A stretch of 64,000 bases of DNA. It comes from CAIURC01 sp043777315 (GTDB taxonomy: Bacteria > Verrucomicrobiota > Verrucomicrobiia > Chthoniobacterales > Chthoniobacteraceae). Within the stretch, counting starts at the first letter, position 1. Each line of letters opens with the position of its first letter. The translations under genes and the position numbers were made by a program. Below, in pieces: positions 14,301 through 22,530 of the stretch. The notes below the pieces were generated by a model. That model saw only the letters and a list, made by a program, of their open reading frames with translations. It was not told the DNA's origin and did not search any database. The stretch lies in NCBI GenBank assembly GCA_043777315.1, contig JAYVPW010000066.1:8272-72271 (forward strand), in the 5' to 3' direction.

Positions 14301-17156
14301 CTCCGCCTCCGCCGTCGCGCCGGATTCCGCATCCAATTCGGCGAGCGTCGCGAGTGCGCGGACATTCCCCGGCTCCAGCGCGCGGATGCGCCGGAGCAAC
14401 TCGACTGCGCGCGGCGGCGTGCCCCATTTCAACTGAAACTCGACCGCGTGCAGCAGCGCGGCCGCATCCCGCGGAAAGCGCAACGCGAGGCGCTCCCACG
14501 TCTTCGCCGCCGCCTCGGTTTGAAACGCATTTTCCTGGAGTCGCGCCAGTTTTTCAAAGCCATCCGAACGAGTCTGCGGCACGATCCGCACGAGCTGCGC
14601 CTGCAACCGGATCGCCGCGTCGAGCTTGTGCAAATCCTCGGCCTCCCGCACGAGCTCCGGCAGCGCCTGCGCTTGATTCGGCGCGGCAAAGGAGGCGTCC
14701 GCGAGCAGCTCGAACGCGCCGGTTTTATCGCCCAGGGTCTTCAAAATCCGCCCCAACGACATCGCCGTGAAGTAATCATCCGCGCGCAATTTGTGACGCT
14801 GCTCGAACTCGCCGCGGAGCCAGTCCGTCAGCCGATGCTTCGCGCAATGCGTGAGCAGTTCCTGGAAAAGCGCGAATGCTTCCTTCTCCTCAGTCTGCGC
14901 GTCGATCTGCTGGAGCAGCAGCGCAGCGGCTTCCTGTGGCATCTCCAGTCGCTCGTAAATTCGCATCAGCGCCCCCGTCGATTCCTTCCGCCGCGCGGGC
15001 GGAGTGAGTGCGAAAATCTGTCGCCACGTTCCGAGTGATTCCTTCCATCGCTCGGCGCGCTGCTGCGCCAGCGCGAGGTCAGTGAGCGCTCCGACATCGC
15101 CCGGATTCGCGCCGGCGAGTTCCGAAAAAAGCCGGAGCGCATCTTCGGCGCGACCGCTCTGCAACTGCACCTCCGCAGCCCGGCGCTGGTAGCCCGCGCG
15201 CCCGGCGGGGTCGAGTTTCATCAGCTCGTCGAGATGCGCGAGGGGCAGAGGCGAGCGCGGGTCATTCATCCCGAGTTGCACGAGGAATTCGTGTGCGAGC
15301 ATCGACCGCGGATCAAGCACCAGAGCCTGTTGCGCGCATTCCTGCGCCACGCGGGGACTGCGATTCCACGACTGCCAGCGGGCGATCCTGAGCCAGTTCT
15401 CGACCGTCGGATTCGCGGCGGCATCGCGAGTGAGCTTCAGTAAATAATCCTCCAATTCGGGGCTGGCGGCACCTTCGTCGGAGCCTCGTCCGGTAGTCGC
15501 GGGCCGGGACGGGATTTCCGTGCCGACGCGGATCGCGCTGCTGCGGATGCTCTCGAAAAGTTTCTGGTCGGCTTCGAGTTGCTCCGCCGGAGTCCGGCTG
15601 AGTGCGAATGCTTTTTCGCACGCCGCCCGCGCTTCGCCGTGCCGGCCCCGCGCCGATTCGAGGTCGCCGAGCAGGAGAAAAAGATCGCGCGAATCCGGCC
15701 GGAGCGACACCGCTGCGGTCACCGCCGCTGCCGCACCCGCCGCGTCGTTTTGGTCTTTCGAAATTTCGGCGATCCGAAAATACGCGGCGGCCTGCCGGTC
15801 CGCCGGATCGGTCTCGCGCACGAGCCGGTCGAGTTCGCGCCGCGCGTCGGCGTCACGTTTGTGAGCGAAATAAAAATTCGCCAGCGCGAGCAGCGGCTCT
15901 TCGGAACCGGACGCGGCGTCGGCTTTCAGAAGCTCCTCGGTCGCGTCGTTGAGCCGATGCGTCTCGAAAAATTCCAGCGCCTTTCGCCGCAGCGTTTCAT
16001 CGCTCGGTCTGGTGAGCAGCAGTCCGGCGATGCGCGCGCGGGCGGCGGGCACGGCGTCGCGCTGGACATCGATCCGCGCCCGTTCGAAGACCAGTTCCGC
16101 ATTCGTGGGCTGCTCTTTCAGCAGTTGGTCGAAGATCGGCGCGGCGCTGTCGAGGTGATCCATTTGCGCGTGCAGCCGCGCGAGGCGCAGGCGGTATTCC
16201 GCGCTTTTCGGAGCGAGTGCCGTCAGCTTTTCGAGCCAGGCAAGTTCCTGATCGAGATCGCCGAGCCGCTCGTAAAATCCGATGAGCTGGAGCTGCGCGC
16301 CGAGGTCGCGGGGATTCTCCTGCGCGACTTTTTTCCAACGCTCCTCGAGCTCCGATGTCCGGTGGCAGCGCTGATGCAGACGGATGAGCTGCGACTCCAA
16401 TTCGCCTCGCAGCCAGTTGCCGGGCGCCGCGCCGGCGAGCGCTTCGTCGAGCGCGGCGATTGCCTCATCCTGCCGACCGGCCCCCTGATGAATGCGCGCG
16501 AGCTGCTGCAGCGCCTGCGCGCGCTCGGCCGGCGGCGCGTGAGTCTTGAGAAAATCGAGGTGAGGAATCGCGCGATCCCCGAGATGATTTTGTGCGTACG
16601 TTTCCGCGAGCCGGTGGCGCAATCCGAGATTGCCGGGATCGACAGAAATCGTGCGCTCCCATGCGGCCGATGCCTTCTCGACCTCGCCCGCCGCCAGCCA
16701 CGCTGCGCCGACCTGCAGGAGTGTCTCGGCAGACTTCGAGTCCGTCGCCGGGAGATGCGCCGCCGCCTTTTCGAAGAGATCCGCAGCTTCCGCCGGATGG
16801 CCGGTTTCCAGCCGCACCCGTGCAAGCGCGAGCAAGGGCAGGGGGCTCTCCGGCGCAAGCTGCGCGGCGCGCTGAAATGCGGCGGCGGCATCGTCATTGC
16901 GACCCGCTTTTTTGAAGAAATGCCCGGCGATCAACTCGGATGCGAACGAGCCGCCCGCCTTGTATTCGTCGATCAATTCGCCCGTTTTCCCCGCGTCGCG
17001 GTACGCCTGCCAGAGCCGGTCCAGCGCGGTCCCTTCCACCGGATTCGCCGCGAGCATTTGCTTGTAACGCTCGATGATTTTCGGCGAGGCCGGCGGCTCC
17101 GACTGCGCGGCGAGCGCGAAGATCAGGAGCGGGAAAAGTAGGAGCCGGCGGGGCAT
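11337..17156 (-). CDS. Very large secreted/periplasmic tetratricopeptide-repeat protein
   Basis: 1939 residues from the ATG at 17156. The start was chosen because it yields a clean signal peptide (MPRRLLLFPLLIFALAAQS). The entire mature protein is helical and Ala/Leu/Arg/Glu-rich, with dozens of degenerate 34-residue TPR units; clear examples are GHPAEAADLFEKAA, AGRQDEAIAALDEALA, AGRLDLAESVYRKVL and LGRRAEAVRVLEELG. No enzymatic domain is visible. Such TPR solenoids act as protein-protein scaffolds, in the periplasm in this case. The gene is isolated from recN by a repeat-rich 326-bp space and followed by a lipoprotein gene 44 bp away. Which partners it holds is unknown. Confidence 0.85.
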   Translation of the reverse strand: MPRRLLLFPLLIFALAAQSEPPASPKIIERYKQMLAANPVEGTALDRLWQAYRDAGKTGELIDEYKAGGSFASELIAGHFFKKAGRNDDAAAAFQRAAQLAPESPLPLLALARVRLETGHPAEAADLFEKAAAHLPATDSKSAETLLQVGAAWLAAGEVEKASAAWERTISVDPGNLGLRHRLAETYAQNHLGDRAIPHLDFLKTHAPPAERAQALQQLARIHQGAGRQDEAIAALDEALAGAAPGNWLRGELESQLIRLHQRCHRTSELEERWKKVAQENPRDLGAQLQLIGFYERLGDLDQELAWLEKLTALAPKSAEYRLRLARLHAQMDHLDSAAPIFDQLLKEQPTNAELVFERARIDVQRDAVPAARARIAGLLLTRPSDETLRRKALEFFETHRLNDATEELLKADAASGSEEPLLALANFYFAHKRDADARRELDRLVRETDPADRQAAAYFRIAEISKDQNDAAGAAAAVTAAVSLRPDSRDLFLLLGDLESARGRHGEARAACEKAFALSRTPAEQLEADQKLFESIRSSAIRVGTEIPSRPATTGRGSDEGAASPELEDYLLKLTRDAAANPTVENWLRIARWQSWNRSPRVAQECAQQALVLDPRSMLAHEFLVQLGMNDPRSPLPLAHLDELMKLDPAGRAGYQRRAAEVQLQSGRAEDALRLFSELAGANPGDVGALTDLALAQQRAERWKESLGTWRQIFALTPPARRKESTGALMRIYERLEMPQEAAALLLQQIDAQTEEKEAFALFQELLTHCAKHRLTDWLRGEFEQRHKLRADDYFTAMSLGRILKTLGDKTGAFELLADASFAAPNQAQALPELVREAEDLHKLDAAIRLQAQLVRIVPQTRSDGFEKLARLQENAFQTEAAAKTWERLALRFPRDAAALLHAVEFQLKWGTPPRAVELLRRIRALEPGNVRALATLAELDAESGATAEAEQCLEEILRHSPPEKSGDPIRFPSLKPEDAGRLQNAYLSTVKMRGGKPTAEALRALRSFWVEEPAGAKPESDLPLRAIRDLARCVVAKSDPAALAQWVARWRNSAEQSPGEALWALFHAGASGPLLDLVERLMGRKEIAAQAKQAFIWFALQTGEFDRLAAWLHDAGRSTADRDYLFVALAEYLQINGGRPDPALLEKLFPRTHQTRLWQAAITFANRAHFREATQLGQRIFDTLTTQRPGYGLELAHWYLYLGDADAARRVLRASIDGAGEAFEAPVYHALREYFLLLPEAERGSFAAGFLRRLDPAKPVHAAICGALLHGLAGEESAAREQLHRLLELRPISQIADDDTGNSASRYWNFVLDAGVQLQEWKLDSLARFLWENALADEALIRLQTNPRKEQVGARVLEIRTRLAAMKMIRATALEAEALSAEYARASGMEGLLPLAEALDAMGAQTQSIAIFRRLWEREPANPHALRNLLNACRTAGDAGTTEQVLTRCVRDGFFAMNDAANRDLTLQLVDALESRGNAAQARAVLDQCIERSTRDSRLLLRLAQLHEHAGRLDLAESVYRKVLGFEAANAGARVALAAVLEAQGRVPAAIDLLEKSSAAETDPRLAQLYLQAGRMEDAFAAMERLPASNHVAATLLFAERLAQIGELQAARSSLRNALAKAPDARAGFPLQTRLIELLTPADDRGVIMHELRRLRRMAGDDVELLDGYFGLALRQVSRLGLEKTFASELADEWDEGAGSLVAGVALLEWRLARGDPRGAEAVCARLLADRNLTEAGALKVTQILTDAARPELAVAARERLARLNPLDSARMLEWALALNRLGRRAEAVRVLEELGARAVFEDEVAGNVAQAFAECGATDRARALFEQAITGDPGVRRYRVFLDYARLLTAQGELARAAKALRIGFRNMGNREYGEIVAFLKATGRLERFDDEIGKFLSEPERIAAARHACLSEQAKSGPRGIGLAVAQQILMELGR

Positions 17157-17233
17157 CACGGGGGAAATTATGTCGCCGTGCGTCTGCGGCAAGCCGCGGG
17201 AGTTTTGGGTCGTGGCTCTGTTTGAAAATGGTG

Positions 17234-17281
17234 GTAGGGCGACCGCTCCGGTTGCCGAGGCAGGCGGAGCGCCCGCCCTAC
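17234..17281. repeat. Short palindrome upstream of the TPR gene
   Basis: GTAGGGCGACCGCTCC on the left is mirrored by GGAGCGCCCGCCCTAC on the right, with one small bulge and a short spacer. It is part of the 326-bp non-coding gap 17157-17482, which also holds the family B element at 17331. The rest of that gap has no gene I can support. Confidence 0.65.
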
Positions 17282-17330
17282 AAATTCCGGCAAACTGAGC
17301 CACTACCGAGTCTTGCGAAGTCTCAGCCAT

Positions 17331-17455
17331 GTCATCCTGAGCGTAGCGCAGCGGAGTCGAAGGACCTCTTACATCTCCCCCCGCGCGTCCATGTCGGGAA
17401 AAGTAAGAGGTTCTTCGACTGCGTTTCGCTTACGCTCCACTCCGCTCAGAATGAC
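17331..17455. repeat. Family B intergenic palindromic repeat, copy 1
   Basis: About 125 bp. It starts GTCATCCTGAGCGTAGCG, continues through AGTCGAAGGACCTCTTAC, has a variable centre, then runs through GTAAGAGGTTCTTCGACT to the inverse of the first arm ending CTCAGAATGAC. The same design occurs at 26297-26429 and 49676-49804. Similar arms (GTCATCCTGAGCG...GTCGAAGGA) are known to be abundant in intergenic DNA of several phyla. It has no coding capacity. Confidence 0.85.
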
Positions 17456-17482
17456 GGTTTTGAAAGGAGCCCTTCTCGTTTC

Positions 17483-19147
17483 TCACACGCCGAGCAAGGT
17501 CTTCGCGTGGGCGAGGGCGGAGTCGCCTTTGCCTCCGAGCATCCGCGCGATCTCCTCGGTCCGCGCCTGCCCCGCGACGCCCGTGAGCTGCGAAATGGTG
17601 CGGTCGCCGGTGAACTCTTTCGTCACGACGAACTGCGCATCCGCGAGCGCGGCGACTTGCGGAAGATGGCTGATGCAGAGGACTTGGTGAGCTTTCCCGA
17701 GCTCCTGCATTTTGGCCCCGACGGCGTGCGCGATCTCGCCGCCGACGTTCGCGTCGATCTCGTCGAAGACGAGGAGCGAGACCGTGTCCTGGGCGGCGAG
17801 CGACGATTTCACGGCGAGCATGACGCGGGAAATCTCGCCGCTGGAGGCGATCGATTTGAGCGGCTTGGCGGGCTCGCCAGGGTTCGGCGCAAACAGGAAT
17901 TCGACGGCTTCGAGTCCGTGCGCGCCGGGTTTTTCGAGCGCGGCGAGGGCGATCGTAAAATCGGATTTCTTGAACCCGAGATCGCGCAGATGAGCGGTCA
18001 CGCTGGCGGCCAATTTCGGCGCGGCGGTCCGCCGTTTCTGTCCGAGTTTTGCGCCCGTTTCGAGCAGCGCGGCGCGACCCGATTCGATCTCGCGCGCGAG
18101 GCGCGCGAGTTCTTCGCCGCGCGACGCGATCTTTTGCAGGCGCTCCGCAGCGCGCGCACCGAAGGCGATGACGTCCGCGATCGAGCCGCCGTATTTGCGT
18201 TTGAGTGTCTCAAAAAGGGAGACGCGTTCCTCCATTTCCGCGAGTTCGCCCGGCTCGATTTCGAGATCTTCGGCGTAGCGCTGGAGCGAAATCGCGAGTT
18301 CCTCGAGTTCCGTGACGGCGCGGATGTGCGCGTCGGAAAAGCGCGCCGCCGCGGGGTCGATTCGCTCCAGTTCGCGCAGCAGTTTGCCAGCCTCGGTCAG
18401 ACGGTTGAGCGCCGCATCTTCGTCCTCGCTGAGACGCGCGAGGGCTTGCGTGGAAAGTTCCAGCAGGCGCCGGCTGTTCGAGGCGACGCCGTAGCGCGCG
18501 AGCAATTCGTCCTCCTCGCCCGCGCGGAGATTTGCGATCTCGATTTCCTGCGTCTGATGCCCGAGCAAATCCAGCTCGCGCTCGAGCGCCGCTTCGTTCG
18601 TCGAGAGTTCGGCGTGCTCCGCGGCAAGCGCATTCAGCCGCCGATATTGCTCCCCATATTTCGCGCGCGACACCTCCGCTCCGCCGAAGGAATCGAGGAG
18701 CGCGAGCTGCTTTTCGATCGAAAGAATCGACTGGTGATCGTGCGGCCCGTGCAAGTCCACGAGCCCGTCTCCGAGATCCTTGAGCACGCTCAAAGTCGTC
18801 GGGCTGCCGTTGATGAATTGCCGGTTCGCGCCGGCGTTCGTGAAAACCCTTTTCACGATGAGCTGCGCGTCTTCACACGGCTCCACGCCCTGCGCTTCGA
18901 GTACGACGTTGAGCGCGCCGGCGTCCTTGATTTCAAAGACCGCCTCGACCGTGCAGCTCTCCGCGCCGGTGCGGATGAGCGCTTTGTCCGCGCGCTCGCC
19001 GAGGATGAGTTTCAGCGCGCCGACGATGATCGATTTTCCGGAGCCGGTCTCGCCCGTGATCGCCGTGAAGCCCGGCGCAATCTGCCACGCGAGCTCTTCG
19101 ACGAGGGCGAGATTGCGGATGCGGAGGGAGGAAAGCGTGGCGATCAT
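17483..19147 (-). CDS. recN: DNA repair protein RecN
   Basis: 554 residues, typical for RecN. This SMC-like ATPase acts in double-strand break repair. The Walker A motif GETGSGKS is at residues 32-39, the central region forms two long coiled-coil arms (ELLARYGVAS, LARLAREIESGRAAL), and the C-terminal ATPase half has the signature SSGEISRVMLAVK and Walker B LLVFDEIDANVGG. The start MIATLSSLRIRN matches the family N-terminus. A hairpin repeat (19197-19260) separates it from the upstream histidine kinase gene, so it may have its own promoter in 19148-19196. An SOS-box is not evident by eye. Confidence 0.96.
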   Translation of the reverse strand: MIATLSSLRIRNLALVEELAWQIAPGFTAITGETGSGKSIIVGALKLILGERADKALIRTGAESCTVEAVFEIKDAGALNVVLEAQGVEPCEDAQLIVKRVFTNAGANRQFINGSPTTLSVLKDLGDGLVDLHGPHDHQSILSIEKQLALLDSFGGAEVSRAKYGEQYRRLNALAAEHAELSTNEAALERELDLLGHQTQEIEIANLRAGEEDELLARYGVASNSRRLLELSTQALARLSEDEDAALNRLTEAGKLLRELERIDPAAARFSDAHIRAVTELEELAISLQRYAEDLEIEPGELAEMEERVSLFETLKRKYGGSIADVIAFGARAAERLQKIASRGEELARLAREIESGRAALLETGAKLGQKRRTAAPKLAASVTAHLRDLGFKKSDFTIALAALEKPGAHGLEAVEFLFAPNPGEPAKPLKSIASSGEISRVMLAVKSSLAAQDTVSLLVFDEIDANVGGEIAHAVGAKMQELGKAHQVLCISHLPQVAALADAQFVVTKEFTGDRTISQLTGVAGQARTEEIARMLGGKGDSALAHAKTLLGV

Positions 19148-19196
19148 GTGCAGCGGGCGAGGGGAACAAATCGTGGCGGAGGGCGCAATGTCTGCG

Positions 19197-19260
19197 GAAG
19201 TCAGGCGTCCCGCCTGACGGTCCGCGGGTTTCGATCCGTCAGGCGAGACGCCTGACTTCC
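19197..19260. repeat. 64-bp palindrome between histidine kinase gene and recN
   Basis: GGAAGTCAGGCGTCCCGCC at the left end pairs with GGCGAGACGCCTGACTTCC at the right, with smaller nested arms GCCTGACGG / CCGTCAGGC. The GGCGTCCCGCC core is shared with the family A repeats and with the hairpin at 27945. The transcript would form a long stem without a following T-run. Confidence 0.75.
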
Positions 19261-19267
19261 GCTCGCC

Positions 19268-20446
19268 TCACGGCTCCGCCGGGCCGCTCTGTAGCATGCG
19301 CAGGCGGCTCTGCTGCATCGGCAGGCGGATCGTGAGCGTGAGGCCTTTTCCCTCGTCGCTGAGGAGGTCGATTTCGCCGCCGTGCTCGCGGACGATGCGT
19401 CGCACGATGAGCAGTCCGAGCCCGGAGCCGCTCGCTTTCGTGGTGAAGTACGGCTCGAAAATCTTGCTCATGTTTTCCTGCGAGATGCCGCCGCCGGAAT
19501 CGGTGAACGCGATGCAGACGAACTCGTCGTCGAGGTCGGTGCGGATGCGCAACATGCCGCTCGATTTCATCGCCTGAAACGCGTTCTTGATCACGTTGTA
19601 AAAGGCCTGCTTGAGCTGATTCCGATCGACTTCGAGCAGCGGGAGATCGGAGCGGAGTTCCTGCTCGACGAGGATGTCGCGGTCCTTGAGTTCGGGCTGG
19701 AGGAAGGCGACGGATTCCTGCACGAGCGCGTTGATATTCTCGAGGCTCGGCTGCAATCGCGCGGGTCGGATGGCGCCGAGAAATTGCTGCACGGTGGAGT
19801 CGAGTCGGTCGATTTCCTCGCGGGCGACTTCGAGCGATTTGAGCAATTCTTTGCGCATCGGCTCGGGCACTTTGCGCAGCTTGCGCTCGATGAGTTGCAG
19901 ATGGATGCCGAGTGAATTCAGCGGGTTGCCGATCTCGTGCGCGACGCCGGCGGCGAGGAGGGTGAGCGCGGAAAGCCGCTCGCTTTGGATCGTCTCCTCG
20001 GTCGAGCGGCGGCTCTCGGTGATGTCGCGGAGGATCACGGCGTAGCCGACCATTTCCTGTTCCGCCCGGCGGTCGGTCGGCGTTTCGAGATGCAGCGGGA
20101 CGACGTAGAAATTCACGAACCGGTGCCGCGGATAAAAGATCTCCATGTCGCGGCTGACGACTTTTCCCGTCTCGATGAGACGATCCCATTCGAGCCCGCG
20201 CAGCCGCTCGCTGAGCAGGCTGCCCATGCACCCCTCGCGCTCGAGGCCAAAGAGTTCGCACGCCGCGCGGTTGAGATAATTCACGCGCCCGAGCCGGTCG
20301 GTGACGATGACGCCTTCGTGGATGGCGTTGAAGATCGTCTCGAGAAACCCTTTTTCGTCGGCGAGGCGATGGAGGTAATTCTGCACTTCCTCCGGCCGCA
20401 CGCGTCCGATGCGTTCGATGAGTTTGTCGAGAAAACCGGAGTTCAC
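19268..20446 (-). CDS. PAS-domain sensor histidine kinase (NtrB-like, soluble)
   Basis: 392 residues without membrane segments, so cytoplasmic. A PAS domain spans about residues 33-145 (AIHEGVIVTDRLGRVNYLN ... VILRDITESRR). The HisKA H-box is GVAHEIGNPLNSL with phospho-acceptor His170. HATPase_c boxes follow: N-box FYNVIKNAFQAM, G1 FTDSGGGI, G2 GSGLGLLIVRRIV. This organisation matches NtrB/PAS-type kinases that phosphorylate a response regulator. No response regulator lies nearby, so the kinase is an orphan in this window. It ends just before a palindromic repeat and starts about 80 bp downstream of the rplQ terminator, implying its own promoter. Confidence 0.9.
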   Translation of the reverse strand: MNSGFLDKLIERIGRVRPEEVQNYLHRLADEKGFLETIFNAIHEGVIVTDRLGRVNYLNRAACELFGLEREGCMGSLLSERLRGLEWDRLIETGKVVSRDMEIFYPRHRFVNFYVVPLHLETPTDRRAEQEMVGYAVILRDITESRRSTEETIQSERLSALTLLAAGVAHEIGNPLNSLGIHLQLIERKLRKVPEPMRKELLKSLEVAREEIDRLDSTVQQFLGAIRPARLQPSLENINALVQESVAFLQPELKDRDILVEQELRSDLPLLEVDRNQLKQAFYNVIKNAFQAMKSSGMLRIRTDLDDEFVCIAFTDSGGGISQENMSKIFEPYFTTKASGSGLGLLIVRRIVREHGGEIDLLSDEGKGLTLTIRLPMQQSRLRMLQSGPAEP

Positions 20447-20524
20447 TTGGAGGGAGTGAGCAGGCGGGCTCGCGAAGTTTCAAGACTGCACGACGGCGAA
20501 CTCGATGGAGCGATCAACGGCGCA

Positions 20525-20557
20525 ATAAAAAGGGCGGGACTCTCGCGAGTCCCGCCC
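20525..20557 (-). terminator. Intrinsic terminator of the rpoA-rplQ operon
   Basis: On the minus strand, an 11-bp perfect stem GGGCGGGACTC / GAGTCCCGCCC with a GCGA loop is followed by TTTTTATT. It lies about 30 bp after the rplQ stop codon and is the clearest rho-independent terminator in the window. Confidence 0.88.
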
Positions 20558-20585
20558 AGTTGATTTTTTGCTGAAGAGCCGCGGG

Positions 20586-21095
20586 CTATTCGTCCGCGGG
20601 CTTCTCCGCCTTTTTGGCGCGTGGCTTTTTGGCCGGCTTGGCTTCGCCTTCCGGCGCTGCTTCCGCGGCGGGTTTGGCTTTCTTCGCCGCCGGTTTTTTG
20701 GCGGGTGTGGGCTTGGCTTCCTCGACTTCGACCACAGCGCCATCGACCCATTCAATCAAGGCCATTGGGGCGGCGTCGCTCTTGCGCATGCCGAGCTTGA
20801 CGATGCGGGTGTAGCCGCCTTTGCGATCGGCCGCGCGGGGCGCGACTTCTTCGAAGAGCGCCTTCACGGCGGCTTCGTTGTGACAGAGCGTCGCGAGCGC
20901 GGTGCGGCGCGCGTGCAGCGTTTTCTTTTTGCCGAGCGTGATCATTTTCTCGGCGAGCGGGCGCACGGCTTTCGCTTTCGCGAGCGTCGTGGTGATCCGG
21001 CTGTGCTCGATCAGGCTCACGACCTGATTGGCGAGCATCGCGTCGCGGTGCGCCTGGCTGCGCCCGAGTTTAACGGTTTTTACTTGGTGTCGCAT
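20586..21095 (-). CDS. rplQ: 50S ribosomal protein L17 with C-terminal Lys/Ala extension
   Basis: 169 residues. The first about 117 are a normal L17 (MRHQVKTVKLGR, QVVSLIEHSRITTT, KAKAVRPLAEKMITLG), including the conserved strand GGYTRIVKLGMRKSDAAPMA. The last about 50 residues are a low-complexity tail rich in Lys, Ala, Pro and Glu (PAKKPAAKKAKPAAE), absent from E. coli L17 and presumably disordered and RNA-contacting. It follows rpoA by 33 bp, the classic gene order, and is followed by a strong terminator. Confidence 0.97.
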   Translation of the reverse strand: MRHQVKTVKLGRSQAHRDAMLANQVVSLIEHSRITTTLAKAKAVRPLAEKMITLGKKKTLHARRTALATLCHNEAAVKALFEEVAPRAADRKGGYTRIVKLGMRKSDAAPMALIEWVDGAVVEVEEAKPTPAKKPAAKKAKPAAEAAPEGEAKPAKKPRAKKAEKPADE

Positions 21096-21128
21096 TTTGG
21101 AGTATTTCTAAAAAAGACGCGTTCGCGG

Positions 21129-22157
21129 CTAGTCCATCGCCACGTCCACATTCGTTCCCGCAGCCGGGAGCGAATCGACGAGCCCGAGGTCGAATTTCAT
21201 CCCGAGCGAGAGCCCGAGTTGCGTCAGCTTGTCCTTGATTTCGTTGAGCGATTTTTTGCCGAAGTTCCGGTACTTGAGCATCTCGGCTTCGCTCTTCTGC
21301 GCGAGCTGGCCGACGCTGGTGATGTTCGCGTTGTTGAGGCAATTCGCGGCGCGAACGGACAACTCGATCTCGTTGACCGACATGTTCAGCAGCTTTTTGA
21401 GCTTCTGATTTTCCTGATTCTGGAGCTGCGGCGTCTCGTCGAACGCGACCGCATTTTCGTCGTATCCGTAGAACGGCTCGAAGTGCTTTTTCAGGATCGA
21501 CGACGACTGCACGAGCGCCTCTTCCGGCGTCAGGCGGCCATCGGTCCAGATCTCGAGTTCGAGCTTGTCGTAGTCGAGGCGCTGGCCGACGCGGGTCGTG
21601 CCGACGGTGTATTTCACGCGCGTGACGGGCGAGAAAATCGAGTCGATCGCGATGACGCCGATCGGCTGGTCGGCGTGCTTGTTCTCGGTGCCGGTGGCAA
21701 AGCCGCGGCCGACTTTGACTTCGAGCTCGGCGTTGAACTTGTGCTTTTTGTCCATGACGCAGATGAGCTGGTCCTTGTTCAAAACCTCGCACTGCGCGGA
21801 GTCCTGAATGTCGCCGGCGGTGATCGGGCCTTCCTTGTTCGTGGAAATGGTGAGGTTGCGAATCTCGTGATCGTTCGCCTTGAACTTCACTTTTTTGAGA
21901 TTCAGCACGATGTCCGTCACGTCTTCGACGACGTGCGGCAGCGTTTGAAATTCGTGGTTGGCGCCGTCGATTTTGACGGCGGTGATGGCAGCGCCTTCGA
22001 GCGAGCTCATGAGCACGCGGCGGAGGGAGTTGCCGACAGTATGTCCGTAGCCAGCCTCAAATGGCTCGGCGATGAACTTGGCGTAAGTGCCCGTCGAAGT
22101 GGATTCCTCTTTGACGAGGGACTTCGGCATTTCGAAACGGCCTAAACGAATAGCCAT
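21129..22157 (-). CDS. rpoA: DNA-directed RNA polymerase alpha subunit
   Basis: 342 residues. The N-terminal assembly domain (about 1-235) is recognisable by EPFEAGYGHTVGNSLRRVL and SSLEGAAITAVKIDG. The C-terminal domain (about 265-335) contains IELSVRAANCLNNANI and KYRNFGKKSLNEIKDKL, the two helix-hairpin elements that touch promoter UP elements and activators. It is cotranscribed with rplQ. Unusually, none of the ribosomal genes that normally precede rpoA (rpsM, rpsK, rpsD) are upstream; the next upstream gene is an unrelated isomerase across a 373-bp gap containing a family A repeat, so the promoter is probably in 22158-22365. Confidence 0.98.
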   Translation of the reverse strand: MAIRLGRFEMPKSLVKEESTSTGTYAKFIAEPFEAGYGHTVGNSLRRVLMSSLEGAAITAVKIDGANHEFQTLPHVVEDVTDIVLNLKKVKFKANDHEIRNLTISTNKEGPITAGDIQDSAQCEVLNKDQLICVMDKKHKFNAELEVKVGRGFATGTENKHADQPIGVIAIDSIFSPVTRVKYTVGTTRVGQRLDYDKLELEIWTDGRLTPEEALVQSSSILKKHFEPFYGYDENAVAFDETPQLQNQENQKLKKLLNMSVNEIELSVRAANCLNNANITSVGQLAQKSEAEMLKYRNFGKKSLNEIKDKLTQLGLSLGMKFDLGLVDSLPAAGTNVDVAMD

Positions 22158-22365
22158 GATGTGAATTGGGAAAATGGATGATCCATTCTCCCGCTAACCT
22201 TTCTTCTATTTCGCCGGGTTTCCCTCGGCGCGAGCGGCGGGCGATGATGAACATCGTCCGCCCGAGGACCAACGGCGTATCTTAGTTTTGCGCTTGGGGG
22301 CGGGGAAGAGACACGAGGGCGGGGAGGATGTAAATGGGAAAGTTTGTGGGCGGATCCGGGGCTCT
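22158..22365 (-). promoter_or_regulatory. Probable rpoA-rplQ promoter region
   Basis: 208 bp between the rpoA start and the family A repeat at 22366, on the upstream side of rpoA. No reading frame here is convincing. It must supply the rpoA promoter because the next gene is separated by a long palindrome. I cannot assign -35 and -10 boxes with confidence. Confidence 0.35.
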
Positions 22366-22511
22366 GGGTAGCGCACTCGTCCCGAGTGCTGGTGCCGGCG
22401 TCTCGCCGGGACGGACTTTCTGCGCCGCGCGGGTTTTGGAGGGCCGCGAGGTTTTCAAAGTTCGTTTCGGCGGGACGCCGAAACCAGCACTCGGGACGAG
22501 TGCGCTATCCG
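22366..22511. repeat. Family A intergenic palindromic repeat, copy 2
   Basis: About 146 bp with the same outer arms as copy 1 (GGGTAGCGCACTCGTCCCG ... GGGACGAGTGCGCTATCC) and the same right inner arm AAAGTTCGTTTCGGCGGG. The left inner arm and centre differ, showing that the arms rather than the centre are conserved. It lies immediately downstream of the isomerase gene on its transcript. Confidence 0.85.
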
Positions 22512-22530
22512 GGAGCAGAGCCGCGCGCGA

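Noticed and set aside
12201..15038. Long plus-strand open frame inside the TPR gene
   Set aside because: Shadow of the TPR gene; its translation is Arg/Gln-rich low complexity without motifs.
17222..19255. 677-codon plus-strand open frame opposite recN
   Set aside because: Antisense of recN and through a family B repeat; RecN has full ATPase motifs.
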